Shown here: positions 45,529 to 54,904 of the stretch, one piece after another | Position numbering within the stretch: position 1 is the first letter of the stretch | How the letters are laid out: each line of letters begins with the position of its first letter | DNA from: CAYGAW01 sp964492135 | GTDB lineage: Bacteria; Chloroflexota; Anaerolineae; UBA7937; B3-Chlor | Length of the DNA: 64,000 nt | Assembly (NCBI GenBank): GCA_964492135.1 | Contig: CAZBJW010000002.1 | Coordinates: 26,115 to 90,114, forward strand | Reading direction: 5' to 3' | The notes under the pieces: model-generated | Seen by the model: the letters and a program-made list of their open reading frames with translations, nothing else | Database searches by the model: none | What the model was told of the DNA's origin: nothing | Program-made: the position numbers and the translations under genes

Positions 45529-46595
45529 GCCACCTCAAGATCGCGTTACTCGCCAACCTTAAGACCAACGCTCCCCATCGCCCGAGAGAACCAAGGGATA
45601 GGTGGTCTGAGTTGGACTCGGAGCGGACGGTGGAGGCGATCACCTCAGCCTTGCGAGAGGGTGGTCACGAAGTGACCTTCCTAGAAGGCGATAAGGATCT
45701 CTATCGCAAATTAGAGCGAGGTCGCTTTGATATAGCCTTCAATATCTGTGAGGGCCACCAAGGTGATGCTCGCGAGTCCCAAGTGCCAGCCATCTTAGAG
45801 ATGCTGGGCATCCCCTACACTGGCTCCAAGGTGCTCTGCCTGGCCCTTACGTTGGACAAGCCGATGGCCAAGCGGATATTGGTCTCCCACGGCTTGCCGA
45901 CCCCACCATTCCAGGTATTCGAGAGCCCCTACGACCCCCTCGATTCTAACCTCCGCTATCCTCTGTTCGTCAAGCCCAGTCGGGAGGGGACAGGTATGGG
46001 GATAAGCAGTAATTCCATCATCCACGACGAAGGGGGCTTGCGCCATCAGGTGCGCTGGGTGATCGAAACCTACCAGGAGCCAGCATTGGTTGAAGAGTAT
46101 ATCGAGGGGCGTGAAATCACCATTGGTCTCCTAGGCAACGAACAACTTCATATCTTTCCACCATTGGAGGTGGATTTTAGCCCCTGCCCAGCCGAGGAAC
46201 GAGGGATATATACCTCGCGCATAAAATCTGAGCTCTATGATCTACCCCGCTATCTGTGCCCCGCTCCCTTGACAGATGCCCAGAGGAAGGAACTTGGCCG
46301 GTTGGCGGTTGTCGCCTTCCAAGCGCTTAACTGTCTCGATATGGCTAGGGTGGATTTCAGATTGGATGCCCATGATAGTGAAAACCCATACATCTTGGAG
46401 ATCAACCCTCTCCCAGGCCTCTGTCCAGGGGTTAGTGATCTCGTTATTCAAGCCGAGGCAGATGGCATGAGCCACGCTCAACTCATTAACGCCATCCTAA
46501 ACGAGGCCTTGAAGAGGTATCCGCAATTGGCTAGTAGGGCCCCCTCGGACCTTTGCCTGGAAACAGCGCAAATAGTAGAGAGATCTAACTGGTAG
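45525..46595 (+). CDS. ATP-grasp ligase, D-alanine-D-alanine ligase family (1)
   Basis: A 356-residue ATP-grasp enzyme whose ATG overlaps the kamA stop. Elements: substrate-side N-terminal domain with FDIAFNICEGHQGD, central ATP-grasp PLFVKPSREGTGMGIS, VEEYIEGREITIGLLG and the Mg-binding LEINPLPGLCPG. The family forms a peptide bond through an acyl phosphate. The context with lysine 2,3-aminomutase and no cell-wall genes suggests ligation involving beta-lysine and not D-Ala-D-Ala. The N-terminal omega-loop tyrosine typical of true Ddl enzymes is not evident. Substrates are unknown. Confidence 0.85.
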   Translation: MSHLKIALLANLKTNAPHRPREPRDRWSELDSERTVEAITSALREGGHEVTFLEGDKDLYRKLERGRFDIAFNICEGHQGDARESQVPAILEMLGIPYTGSKVLCLALTLDKPMAKRILVSHGLPTPPFQVFESPYDPLDSNLRYPLFVKPSREGTGMGISSNSIIHDEGGLRHQVRWVIETYQEPALVEEYIEGREITIGLLGNEQLHIFPPLEVDFSPCPAEERGIYTSRIKSELYDLPRYLCPAPLTDAQRKELGRLAVVAFQALNCLDMARVDFRLDAHDSENPYILEINPLPGLCPGVSDLVIQAEADGMSHAQLINAILNEALKRYPQLASRAPSDLCLETAQIVERSNW

Positions 46596-46676
46596 AGTGA
46601 CTATTGCGGGGAGGAAAAGCAGGTTAAGGCCTACGCCGCGCTAAAGGAGATGCATGGTGATTGCATCTGGGGGAGC

Positions 46677-47666
46677 ATGAAGAGAGTATTGATTCTCTAT
46701 AACCAGGTAGACTCGGTAGCCAAAGGTGAGGCAAGAGATCTGATCTCAGGGCAAGGCGTGGCGCTAGCGGCTGCGGCGGTGGAACAGGCGTTGCGGCCTA
46801 AGCATGAGGTCGTTTGCGTGCCTGTCTATTATGATCTCCTGGAGGTACTCTCAGATTACGACCCAAGCGAGTGGGTGGTCTTCAACCTCCTCGAAGGGTT
46901 AGGTAACCGAGCAGACCTAGAACCCGAGGCCGCCGCCATTCTGGGAAGGCTAGGGTACAGATACACGGGGGCATCACCAGAAACATTGGCTCTTTGTCTT
47001 GACAAATCGCGAACAAAGGGGGTGTTAGAGTCTCATGGCATTCCCACACCAGCCTATCAAGTCTACGATGACGGGAACGTAGAAGTATCTATCCTGCTTC
47101 CGGCCATCGTCAAGCCAGTTGCCGAAGACGCTAGTTTGGGGATAGATGATGAGGCGGTGGTTACCACACTGGATCAACTCCGCGATAGGGTGAGGTATGT
47201 CCTTGATACCTATCGAGAACCTGCTTTGGTGGAGGAGTTCATCAAAGGCCGGGAGGTCAACGTCGCACTGTGGGGCAATGATAGGCCCGAATGTTTGCCC
47301 TTGGCGGAAATAGACTACTCTGGTATTGCAGACCCCTTACGGAGAATATGTTCCTACGCAGCCAAATGGGAACCAGAAGAAGAGGAATACCGTCTTACGC
47401 CCGTCACCTGTCCTGCTACGGTGGATGGCCATCTGGCCGAGAGAATACGAAGCGTCGCCATAGCCGCCTATGAAGCCCTGAAGTGCCGAGGCTATGCCCG
47501 TGTCGATATGCGGGTCCGGGATGGGCACCCCTACGTTTTGGAAATCAACCCCAATCCAGATTTATCCCCCGATGCCGGTTTTGCGAGGGCCGCGCTAGCC
47601 GCCGGATATAGCTACCCGGAGATGGTGGAAAGGATCGTGTATTTGACAGGAGAGCAACTGCGGTAA
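46677..47666 (+). CDS. ATP-grasp ligase, D-alanine-D-alanine ligase family (2)
   Basis: A 329-residue second ATP-grasp enzyme, co-directional and about 80 bp after the first. I prefer ATG 46677 (GGGGGAG close by) over ATG 46650, which abuts its own AAGGAG; either is possible. It shares LVEEFIKGREVNVALWG and LEINPNPDLSPDAG with its neighbour but has a different substrate-side domain (WVVFNLLEGLGN). Two non-identical ligases beside a beta-amino-acid-forming enzyme suggest sequential peptide couplings or two alternative acceptors. Not an obvious cell-wall Ddl. Confidence 0.83.
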   Translation: MKRVLILYNQVDSVAKGEARDLISGQGVALAAAAVEQALRPKHEVVCVPVYYDLLEVLSDYDPSEWVVFNLLEGLGNRADLEPEAAAILGRLGYRYTGASPETLALCLDKSRTKGVLESHGIPTPAYQVYDDGNVEVSILLPAIVKPVAEDASLGIDDEAVVTTLDQLRDRVRYVLDTYREPALVEEFIKGREVNVALWGNDRPECLPLAEIDYSGIADPLRRICSYAAKWEPEEEEYRLTPVTCPATVDGHLAERIRSVAIAAYEALKCRGYARVDMRVRDGHPYVLEINPNPDLSPDAGFARAALAAGYSYPEMVERIVYLTGEQLR

Positions 47667-47708
47667 CATAGAAACAGGATAGGAGGCGTGAAACAATAGG
47701 AGGACGCA

Positions 47709-47879
47709 ATGATAAGGTACAGTTGCCTTGTGGTCACCCTGTTGCTTCTGCCCATGCTCTCTACCTCCGCAGTTGAGCCCCTTCGAGGACCTCACACTGC
47801 ACGATCAACTGCTTTGCCTTCCGCTCTAAGTGCCATCTCTGCTCCTTTCTCGGCTCTTCGCCCAAGGGCTTCGTCGTGA
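47709..47879 (+). pseudogene. Truncated secreted-protein start
   Basis: AGGAGG followed by ATG and a plausible signal peptide (MIRYSCLVVTLLLLPMLSTS), then 35 residues of unremarkable sequence and a stop. The start looks real; the body does not continue, so I think the gene is broken by deletion or frameshift. It follows the second ligase gene by 43 bp. Confidence 0.45.
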
Positions 47880-48062
47880 GGCTTCCGGTGAGCGGTGAGT
47901 CTGGCGAACTGCGCTCAGCCGAACGGCCAGATACTCCCTGGCCTCCTACAGGAACCTCTCCCTTCAGGCTGAAGTCGCCACTCGCAATAGGTGGATTGGC
48001 TGATGCCGTGCTCCCACTATAGCTCAGCGATTGAGCTCTTCCCCTACCCTAGCTCGGGATGA
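47880..48062. other. Decayed intergenic DNA
   Basis: No gene recognised. Short frames only. Confidence 0.35.
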
Positions 48063-48240
48063 AGGGCATTCGGTATCCTCAAACAAACCCTGGCCGTACA
48101 ACGCGCCATCGATAGGGTCAACGCTCTAATCCTAGAAAACCATCTGGAAACTTGTATCACCACCGCTATCCGCGGTGATGATCCTTCCCAACGGGAACGT
48201 GTCATCACTGAACTATTGCATGTGTTCGAACTTGTACACT
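48063..48240 (+). pseudogene. CsoR/FrmR-family repressor fragment
   Basis: In one frame directly after an in-frame TGA the DNA reads ILKQTLAVQRAIDRVNALIL, then ENHLETCI and a helical end (RERVITELLHVFEL). This is the C-terminal two thirds of CsoR-type metal- or formaldehyde-responsive repressors (normally about 90 residues), including the conserved HxxxC pair (His and Cys of NHLETC). The N-terminal part with the first cysteine is missing, and the 3' end runs into the dispersed tract. Confidence 0.65.
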
Positions 48241-48325
48241 GTCATCTGAAAGCATTACCCGTGAATCTGCCCTGCCTGAGAAACTTCCCCATTTGGTGTC
48301 GGCCTTCGCCTCAACGCATATGTGA
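48223..48325. repeat. Dispersed ~105-bp tract, diverged copy
   Basis: About three quarters identical by eye to 10059-10165: shares TGTACAC/TGTCAT, AAGCATTACCCG, CCTGAG and the TCAACGCAT-TGA end. Located at the end of the CsoR fragment. Confidence 0.6.
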
Positions 48326-48764
48326 ATCGATTCGACATTTCAAGGCCCTGCTACCGCAGATGACGAGCAGGGTTCGCGTTCTCACACAATGATCTACTGG
48401 AGAAAACGTCGGTGCCTTGGCAAGCGCCGCGAGCACCTACGTCAGATCTGCACGAGCACCATATCGCATTGTTTTATGAACCCAATTTGGGTACTAATAG
48501 CAAAATCCGCTGGGGACAATGTCCAGCGGATTTGGAGAGCCTTCGCCCTCCCTTGCGCACTCTATTCCCCATTCCCACCGCACCAAACAGGGCTACGCAC
48601 GTTTACGAAGGTTGAGACGTGGTGCAAACTCTATGACAATCCCCTTTAAACTGGCGACAGCGATGAGGTGTGACAGCAAGACGGACGAAGGAGCTCTACA
48701 GGAGGCAATCATGATCAGGGAATAGACCAGGTGCCCGACCTGTTCGCACCATATCACACCTCAA
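48326..48764. other. Non-coding region before the minus-strand catabolic block
   Basis: No gene is supported. It contains an imperfect duplication of CCGCTGGGGACAATGTCCAGCGG near 48509-48531, which forms an inverted repeat (CCGCTGG/CCAGCGG) and may be a weak terminator for KDPG-aldolase transcripts arriving from the right. Confidence 0.35.
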
Positions 48765-49403
48765 CTACCCTCGTGCCCGCTGTACTACAGACATGGCGTC
48801 CCGGGTCAACTGTGTGATCTCATCAAATCTGCCGGCTGAGATCAGGTTGGCCTTGACCAGCCAGCTCCCCCCACAGCAGTGGACGCTCGGCTGGGCCAGA
48901 TAGTCCGCCAGATTGCCCTCATTGATGCCTCCCGTGGGAATGAACTTGACGCCTCTGTAAGGGGCGGCGAGGGCCTTCAACATTACAATGCCACCCAACG
49001 CCTCGGCAGGGAAGAACTTGAGTATGTCCAATCCCTTGTCCAACGCCATCTCGATCTCGGTTGGTGTTGCCACCCCCGGTATGACCGGTACCTCGTGCTC
49101 CAGGCACCAATCCGCCACTTTTGGATTGAACCCGGGGGAGACGATGAATTGAGCACCTGCAGAGATCGCTCTATTGGCCTGATCCACGGAGAGCACAGTC
49201 CCCGCCCCCACGATGATCTCCGGCAGGCTTGAGGAGAGCCGCCGGATCGCCTCCTCGGCTGCCGCAGTCCGAAAGGTGATCTCGACACATGGCAGCCCTC
49301 CTGCCAACAAGGCTCTGCCAAGTTCGACTGCATCCTCGGACCGCTCGATCTTGACGACCGGCACCACGCCGAGAACCCCCAGTTTGTCAAGCACGTCTGT
49401 CAT
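48765..49403 (-). CDS. eda: 2-keto-3-deoxy-6-phosphogluconate aldolase
   Basis: A 212-residue class I aldolase splitting KDPG (or 2-keto-4-hydroxyglutarate) to pyruvate and an aldehyde. Glu41 in VEITFRT and Schiff-base Lys129 in LKFFPAE match E. coli Glu45 and Lys133 at the same offset. The phosphate loop is PTGGI. GGGAGG precedes the ATG. It is the last gene of the minus-strand sugar-acid block, the expected end point for ketogluconate-type intermediates. Confidence 0.92.
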   Translation of the reverse strand: MTDVLDKLGVLGVVPVVKIERSEDAVELGRALLAGGLPCVEITFRTAAAEEAIRRLSSSLPEIIVGAGTVLSVDQANRAISAGAQFIVSPGFNPKVADWCLEHEVPVIPGVATPTEIEMALDKGLDILKFFPAEALGGIVMLKALAAPYRGVKFIPTGGINEGNLADYLAQPSVHCCGGSWLVKANLISAGRFDEITQLTRDAMSVVQRARG

Positions 49404-49435
49404 TGGTTGCCTCCCTTCGCTATGATCCTGACCAT

Positions 49436-50401
49436 CTACCTCTCGTAGACCTCGGGGTTCACTACATAGGGAGGACGCTCGCCGCGCAGCACCTGCAAGG
49501 CATTCTCCACCGCCAAGGTTCCCATGCGCAGGATCGATTCATAGGTAGCGGCACCGATATGGGGGGTGGCGATGAAGTTATCTAATCTCACCAGGGGGCT
49601 AGCGGTAGCGGGCTCTTCTTTGAAGGCATCCATCGCTGCCCCAGCGATCCAACTCTCCTGCAAAGCGAGCAGTAGAGCCTTTTCATCCACCAACTCCCCA
49701 CGAGCGGTGTTTACAAGATGACTGGTGGGTTTCATGGCTCTTAGTTCCTTCTCCCCGATGAGGTCAACCCGCTCAGGGGTGAAGGCGCAATGGAGAGAGA
49801 TGAAATCAGCCTCTCTTAGCAACTGCTCCAAGGGCAGATACTCCACACCGTAGCGATCGCTTAGTTCTTTGTCCGGGTATCCAGTCTGCGCCACGATCTT
49901 CATATCGAAAGCAGAAGCCCGCCGGATCACCTCCCTGCTTATCCACCCTAGTCCCACTACCCCCAGCGTTTTCCCTGCCAGTTCGGTCCCCCTCACCCTC
50001 TCCCAGGAACCCTCCTTGACGCTCCTATCATGCTCGGGGATGCGCCTGGCTAGGGAGAGCATGAGGCCCAGGGTCAACTCGGCCACGGCGATGTGGTTCG
50101 TCCCCGGTGTGTTGGTTACCACCACCCCGACCGCTGTAGCGGCTTCTAGATCGACCCTATCCACCCCCACGCCATACCGAGAGAGGACCTTGAGCCTCTC
50201 TCCGGCGTTTATCACCTTTGCTGTAACTTCATCCAAGCCCAGGATGGCCCCATCCACATCACTTATCAACTCCACCATCTCCGCCTCTTTCAAGGGGCGA
50301 TCCAGGAGGCTCTCCACTACCTGGTAGCCGGATTGCTCCAAGAGTTCTTTGTGTCTCCCAGGGGTTTTGCGGAAGGAGCGAGCGGTAACTAATATCTTCA
50401 T
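49436..50401 (-). CDS. D-isomer-specific 2-hydroxyacid dehydrogenase
   Basis: A 321-residue NAD-dependent oxidoreductase similar to phosphoglycerate and hydroxypyruvate dehydrogenases. Cofactor loop GLGWIS (residues 150-155) has Ser for the final Gly of GxGxxG. Catalytic Arg is in NTARGELVDE, Glu in AFKEEPA and His in TPHIGAA. Preceded by AGGAGG. In its setting it likely reduces or oxidises a sugar acid such as 2-ketogluconate or glycerate; assignment to serine synthesis is unlikely. Confidence 0.85.
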   Translation of the reverse strand: MKILVTARSFRKTPGRHKELLEQSGYQVVESLLDRPLKEAEMVELISDVDGAILGLDEVTAKVINAGERLKVLSRYGVGVDRVDLEAATAVGVVVTNTPGTNHIAVAELTLGLMLSLARRIPEHDRSVKEGSWERVRGTELAGKTLGVVGLGWISREVIRRASAFDMKIVAQTGYPDKELSDRYGVEYLPLEQLLREADFISLHCAFTPERVDLIGEKELRAMKPTSHLVNTARGELVDEKALLLALQESWIAGAAMDAFKEEPATASPLVRLDNFIATPHIGAATYESILRMGTLAVENALQVLRGERPPYVVNPEVYER

Positions 50402-50410
50402 CTACGCCTC

Positions 50411-50482
50411 CTATTTCAGGATCGACATCCCGCCATCGACGGAGAGCGCCTGGCCGGTGCACCAAGAGGTACTTCTTGACCA
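50411..50482 (-). pseudogene. Short-chain dehydrogenase, C-terminal fragment
   Basis: On the minus strand one frame reads SWCTGQALSVDGGMSILK then stop, the classic end of SDR enzymes (xxTGQxLxVDGG). The rest of the gene is gone. An SDR such as gluconate 5-dehydrogenase would fit the surrounding pathway. Confidence 0.6.
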
Positions 50483-50525
50483 CATTTATGGGGGAGACCG
50501 TCGATCAAGAAGACGCCCCTCTTAT

Positions 50526-52070
50526 TCAGCACAGCTCGCCGTAACCTTCAATCGAAGCCGATTGTATCTCGCAGATCTCCGAGAACTGACCAGCTACTCC
50601 TTGATATACCGCTTGATATATCTCGAACAAGCGCAAATAGCGCTGATGGTTCTTCATATTCGGACTGTAGCAGGCCTTGATAGGCACGTATTCCCTGACC
50701 TCTCTCAGATCGCCTATTAGGCCCAAAGCATGCATCGCTAGAAAGACCGCCCCGAGACTGGTAGTCTCAATGACCTCAGGAACAACGAGCTCTCTGCCCC
50801 ACACATCGGCGATGATCTGGATCCAGAGAGGCGACCGAAGGAACCCCCCGGAACCTCTAGTCTCTGTTGTCTTACCAGTGACCTCTTCCAATGCCAGAAG
50901 CACGCTATACATTCGATAGGCTACCCCCTCCATGATGGCCCTGATGAAGTGGCGACGGTCATGGCGGAGGGACAAGCCAAACAAGACCCCCCGGGCGTTG
51001 GGGTCCCAATTCGGGCTTCTCTCACCAGTTAGATAGGGTAGAAAGATCAAGCCCTCCGAGCCAACGCCTACCTCGGCCGCCTCTTCATTGAGAGCTTCAT
51101 ATGAGTCCTCAGCGGCGGGACAGAAATGGTCTCGAAACCATTGGTATACCAAACCAGCGTTGTTTATCGCTCCACCTACGACCCAAACCTGGTCAGTTAG
51201 CAGATAACACCAAGTTCTCTCCTTCTCATCCAATTTCGGCTCCTGAGAGAGAACACGGAGGGCCCCGCTGGTTCCGATCATGCAAGTCAGTTGGCCAGGC
51301 TCCACCGAACCAACGCCCAAGTTCGAGAGGAGCCCATCTCCAGCCCCAATGACAACCAGCACGTCGGAAGGGATCCCCATGGCCTCGGCGTGGATCGGAT
51401 CGAGGCCTTCAAATATCTTGGTCGTTGCTACATGCTCCGAAAGCCTGTCCGCCGTGATACCCACTATCGCGAGCGTATCATAATCCCAATCAAGATGGTG
51501 GATGTTGAAAAGCCCAGTGCCAGAGGCTATCGACCGATCGACGAGGTACTTATTCAACAATCGGTGGAGCACGTATTCCTTGAGAGAGATGAACTTGTGC
51601 GCCTTTCGGTATGCACCCGGAAGGTTCTCACGCATCCAAAAGATTTTGGAGGCCGGATACATAGGATGGACTGGGCAACCCGTTCGTTGATATATCTGAT
51701 GACCATCGTGTTTTTCCCGAATGTGAAGCGACGAATCCCCACCGCGCGTATCTGCCCAGATCATGGCGTGTGTGAGGGGGATGCCCTCCCGATCCACGGC
51801 TAGGAGGCTATGAAGGGCTCCGCTGAACGACAATGCCCAGATCTCACCTGGCAACACGCGGGAGATGAGAACCGCCTTCCTCACCGCTTCTATCACACCA
51901 GCGAACACAGCCTCGGGGTCCTGCTCCGCCCACGAGGCGCGGGGTGCAAGAATCGAATAGGGACTAGTCCCTTCTCCCAGAGATCTGCCTTCTGGGTCGA
52001 CGACTATGCACTTGCAGCTCGTGGTTCCGATGTCAATGCCGAGGAGATATCGCTTCGACGACACCCCCAT
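50526..52070 (-). CDS. FGGY-family sugar kinase, gluconokinase-like
   Basis: A 514-residue carbohydrate kinase. ATG 52070 has AGGAGGG 6 nt upstream; an in-frame GTG two codons earlier is too close to it. Nucleotide-binding phosphate 1 motif is GIDIGTTSCKCIVVD; SGALHSLLAVD and GCPVHPMYPASK are typical of FGGY gluconate kinases, and MIGTSGALRV is phosphate 2. It would phosphorylate gluconate or a keto-sugar acid. Catalytic aspartate is in GAGDGLLSN. An aldolase downstream supports an Entner-Doudoroff-like use of the product. Confidence 0.85.
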   Translation of the reverse strand: MGVSSKRYLLGIDIGTTSCKCIVVDPEGRSLGEGTSPYSILAPRASWAEQDPEAVFAGVIEAVRKAVLISRVLPGEIWALSFSGALHSLLAVDREGIPLTHAMIWADTRGGDSSLHIREKHDGHQIYQRTGCPVHPMYPASKIFWMRENLPGAYRKAHKFISLKEYVLHRLLNKYLVDRSIASGTGLFNIHHLDWDYDTLAIVGITADRLSEHVATTKIFEGLDPIHAEAMGIPSDVLVVIGAGDGLLSNLGVGSVEPGQLTCMIGTSGALRVLSQEPKLDEKERTWCYLLTDQVWVVGGAINNAGLVYQWFRDHFCPAAEDSYEALNEEAAEVGVGSEGLIFLPYLTGERSPNWDPNARGVLFGLSLRHDRRHFIRAIMEGVAYRMYSVLLALEEVTGKTTETRGSGGFLRSPLWIQIIADVWGRELVVPEVIETTSLGAVFLAMHALGLIGDLREVREYVPIKACYSPNMKNHQRYLRLFEIYQAVYQGVAGQFSEICEIQSASIEGYGELC

Positions 52071-52690
52071 ACTCACCCTCCTTGCCAGGTGCTGCCATTG
52101 TAAACTGGCAACGGCAATCTGCTCCGTCCTATTCCAAGGTCAAGTTCGGACCCGTGACTGCAAAACCGACAAGGCCAAAACTTCGCTTCATCATGGGCAC
52201 TCTTCCAAAGTCACCCCCAGGCGCAAAATCGATACGCGATCTCCGCGCTTTTTTCCTGCCAACAGGCGGCTCCTCTTCTCTCGATTGTGGCACTCGGCAG
52301 GATCAATACTTGAGTAACCCACATATCTCAGGTGAACAGCAATGCATGTAGAAATACTCCTGAAACGATCCGTCTGGTTCAAGAACGAATCCCGCATGAG
52401 GCAACCAGTCCGGTCTGACACCTCGGTGATATCGAGAGTCCAGGTGACCGCCCCGCCGACGGCTGCGACCGCGGGGTCAATTCCGCATCCCTAGGCAGCC
52501 TTGTGATGAAACCAACCTGTGTGCCGTAGTTCCATGAGAGAGGAAACTAGTTTTGCTTGCTCCCTCTAGAGATTACATCGTAGAACGCGCCCAAGGGAAA
52601 GGCAGACAATCGTTCGGTGAGAGATCCATGATCACCTCACCAAGGGCAACGGCTTAGCCATTGTAGATCGTTACCCTTCTTAATCCGAGA
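52071..52690. other. Intergenic region with a possible gene remnant
   Basis: About 620 bp. On the minus strand a stretch ending at the TGA at 52303-52305 reads RPDWLPHAGFVLEPDGSFQE and a little more, which looks coding but is unassigned. No promoter is obvious. Confidence 0.3.
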
Positions 52691-53725
52691 CTAAGGCATC
52701 AAGAGGACTTTGATGGCTTTGCCAGACGCTGCAGCTTCGAACCCGGAGAGCCAATCTTCGAGAGATAGGCGATGAGTGATTAGAGGGTCCACTCTGACCT
52801 TCGCACAAGCAATCAGCGAAAGCGCTTGCTCCCAACCAAGGTACGTCGAACTGAGACTGAACTGTATCCGACAGCTCTTGAAAACTGCGTTGTCCCAAGT
52901 AAACGCTATTTCCTTCCTCCCGGTTAACCCTATGGCGCAAATCCTTCCCAATGGACGTACCATGGCAACCGCTTGATTGATAGCCGACTCAGCCCCTGAG
53001 GCATCCACAACTAGATCAGCTCCCCTGCCCCCAGTCATCGCCATCACTTTCTGGACTGGGTCCGCTTCAGCAATGTTGAGTAGACAGTCAACCCCCACTT
53101 GCTCAGCCACTGGGAGCCTGATCTCGCTATCGCGGGGCGTGCCCGTAACCATTACCCAGGAAGCACCAGACGCCTTGGCCACCTGAGCTGCTAGCAAGCC
53201 GATGGGCCCCGGGCCGAGTACTACGGATACGTCACCTATTTCAACGCCCGTGGCTACGTTTACCGCGGAGGTAACAATCGCCGTGGGTTCTGTCAAAGCA
53301 GCTTCTTCAAAAGACACTTTGTCGGGGATCCTATGCAGGAGCCAGGCGGGCATGGCCAGCAACTCAGCGAATGCCCCATCTATACCCCATCCGATGGATC
53401 TTTTGTCAGAGCAGATCTGGGGGTTTCCGGTACGGCAGTAATTACATACGCCACAGGCGCGGGTATGCGGTTCAGCCACCACTCGGTCCCCCACCTTCCA
53501 GCCGCGCACCTCCTCGCCAACCTCCACTATCTCACCAGAGAACTCGTGTCCTAGCGTCACTGGAGGATAGTAAGGATATTCATCGTGATATATGTGAACA
53601 TCGGTACCACAGATTCCTGCCGCTCTCACCCTGATAAGAACTTCGTCCTGAGCGACCGAGGGTCTTGGAACCTCGCGCAGCTCTACAAACCCGACACCCT
53701 TCTTGAACTTGACCAACGCTTTCAT
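52691..53725 (-). CDS. Zinc-dependent alcohol/polyol dehydrogenase
   Basis: A 344-residue medium-chain dehydrogenase of the threonine/sorbitol/idonate group. Catalytic zinc ligands: Cys39 region (AGICGTD), His in GHEFSGE; structural zinc by the four cysteines of ACGVCNYCRTGNPQIC. The cofactor motif is GPGPIGLLAAQVAK. GGGGGAGAG precedes the ATG. It probably oxidises a polyol, cyclitol or keto-sugar acid. A paralogue lies at 56000-57079; the two are not especially close, so they likely act on different intermediates. Confidence 0.9.
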   Translation of the reverse strand: MKALVKFKKGVGFVELREVPRPSVAQDEVLIRVRAAGICGTDVHIYHDEYPYYPPVTLGHEFSGEIVEVGEEVRGWKVGDRVVAEPHTRACGVCNYCRTGNPQICSDKRSIGWGIDGAFAELLAMPAWLLHRIPDKVSFEEAALTEPTAIVTSAVNVATGVEIGDVSVVLGPGPIGLLAAQVAKASGASWVMVTGTPRDSEIRLPVAEQVGVDCLLNIAEADPVQKVMAMTGGRGADLVVDASGAESAINQAVAMVRPLGRICAIGLTGRKEIAFTWDNAVFKSCRIQFSLSSTYLGWEQALSLIACAKVRVDPLITHRLSLEDWLSGFEAAASGKAIKVLLMP

Positions 53726-53898
53726 GGTGCTCTCCCCCTAGACCTGCCGGACAACGGGGTCACACTTGGATCTCGCCGGCAAATCAGAATCCTCAAGTCG
53801 TTGAAGAACAACCCAGTCAAAAGCTCCACGACTGGCGAGCTGTGAGAGAAGCCGTTTCAGCCTCGCACGCACGTATCCTTACGCACTATCACTGATCT

Positions 53899-54717
53899 CT
53901 ACAGATTAGCCAGCAGGCTCTTCACCTTCGAAACAAACTGTTGAGCCGCTGTGTAGTCATCGGGTACGGGCAGGATCTCCGCGCAAAGGTAGCCCACATA
54001 ATTCAGATTCCGAAGCGTCTGAAGCACCGTCCGAAAATCGATGTGACCCAAGCCAGGAGCTCGGCGATTGCTGTCCACGAGATGAACATGGCTCAAATTC
54101 TCCCCAGCCTGCCTCAACGCATCCTCGAAGGAAGCTTCTTCTATGTTCATGTGGAATGTATCGGCCATAACCGTAATTGCGGTGTCGTCGATGTCGGATA
54201 TCCAATGCAACGCCTCTTCAACTGTGTTAATGAAGTTGGTTTCGTAGCGATTGATCGGCTCTACGCTGAGCGTGACGCCTTGCAGTGCAGCATATCTTGC
54301 GCACTCCCGCATCGCCTCCACAGCCATGCGATACTCAGACCGCCGTAAGGTCTGGTCTGGCGAAAGTCTGCCTCTAATTCCACCGATCAGGACCTGCGCC
54401 TGAAAGCGGGAGGCCAGGTCAATATGTGCCTTCACCCGTTTGATGGCGGCAGTCCAGGGCTCTACATTGGTGTCAGCGAAGCTCAGTCCATCCTCAAGGT
54501 AGGCCTGTCCAGTGGCCACCATCACTAGGTCAAGACTGTACCGCTGCAATAGACGGGCGAGGCGGTTCTGATCCAGGTCAGCGGGATCACGCACGCTTAG
54601 TTCGAGGCCATCAAACCCGAGCTCAGCGGCGGTCTTGATCCCCCTGTCGAGGTTCCCCGCATAGAGTAAGGGTGCGAAAGTGCCTTTCTTCGGGGTCAGT
54701 GCCATGCATATCTTCAT
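53899..54717 (-). CDS. Sugar phosphate isomerase/epimerase (xylose-isomerase-like TIM barrel)
   Basis: A 272-residue TIM-barrel protein. I start at ATG 54717 (GGGGGAG upstream); a longer frame to 54792 lacks support. Metal ligands are visible in SVEPINRYETN (Glu), VMADTFHMN (Asp, His), VHLVDSNR and the late AEILP (Glu). This is the family of 5-keto-L-gluconate epimerase (IolO of the Thermotoga inositol pathway), tagatose 3-epimerase and hexulose-phosphate isomerases. Proximity to a creatininase-type ring hydrolase and zinc dehydrogenases favours keto-acid epimerisation; this is inference. Confidence 0.85.
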   Translation of the reverse strand: MKICMALTPKKGTFAPLLYAGNLDRGIKTAAELGFDGLELSVRDPADLDQNRLARLLQRYSLDLVMVATGQAYLEDGLSFADTNVEPWTAAIKRVKAHIDLASRFQAQVLIGGIRGRLSPDQTLRRSEYRMAVEAMRECARYAALQGVTLSVEPINRYETNFINTVEEALHWISDIDDTAITVMADTFHMNIEEASFEDALRQAGENLSHVHLVDSNRRAPGLGHIDFRTVLQTLRNLNYVGYLCAEILPVPDDYTAAQQFVSKVKSLLANL

Positions 54718-54904
54718 GCTTGCTCCCCCAAAAGTGCAAGACCAGCGACTCCCTTCGATCATCGCGAGTAATTTCATAGTACCTTGCATCATTCATTTTG
54801 CCCTCCATAATGGATAGGATATCAACGGTCACCTGTACCTGGTCTCAGTAGATTCAATTTTGCTTGGCCTGGCGGGCAGTGCCAGGGAATCCAGGCCGAA
54901 GCCG

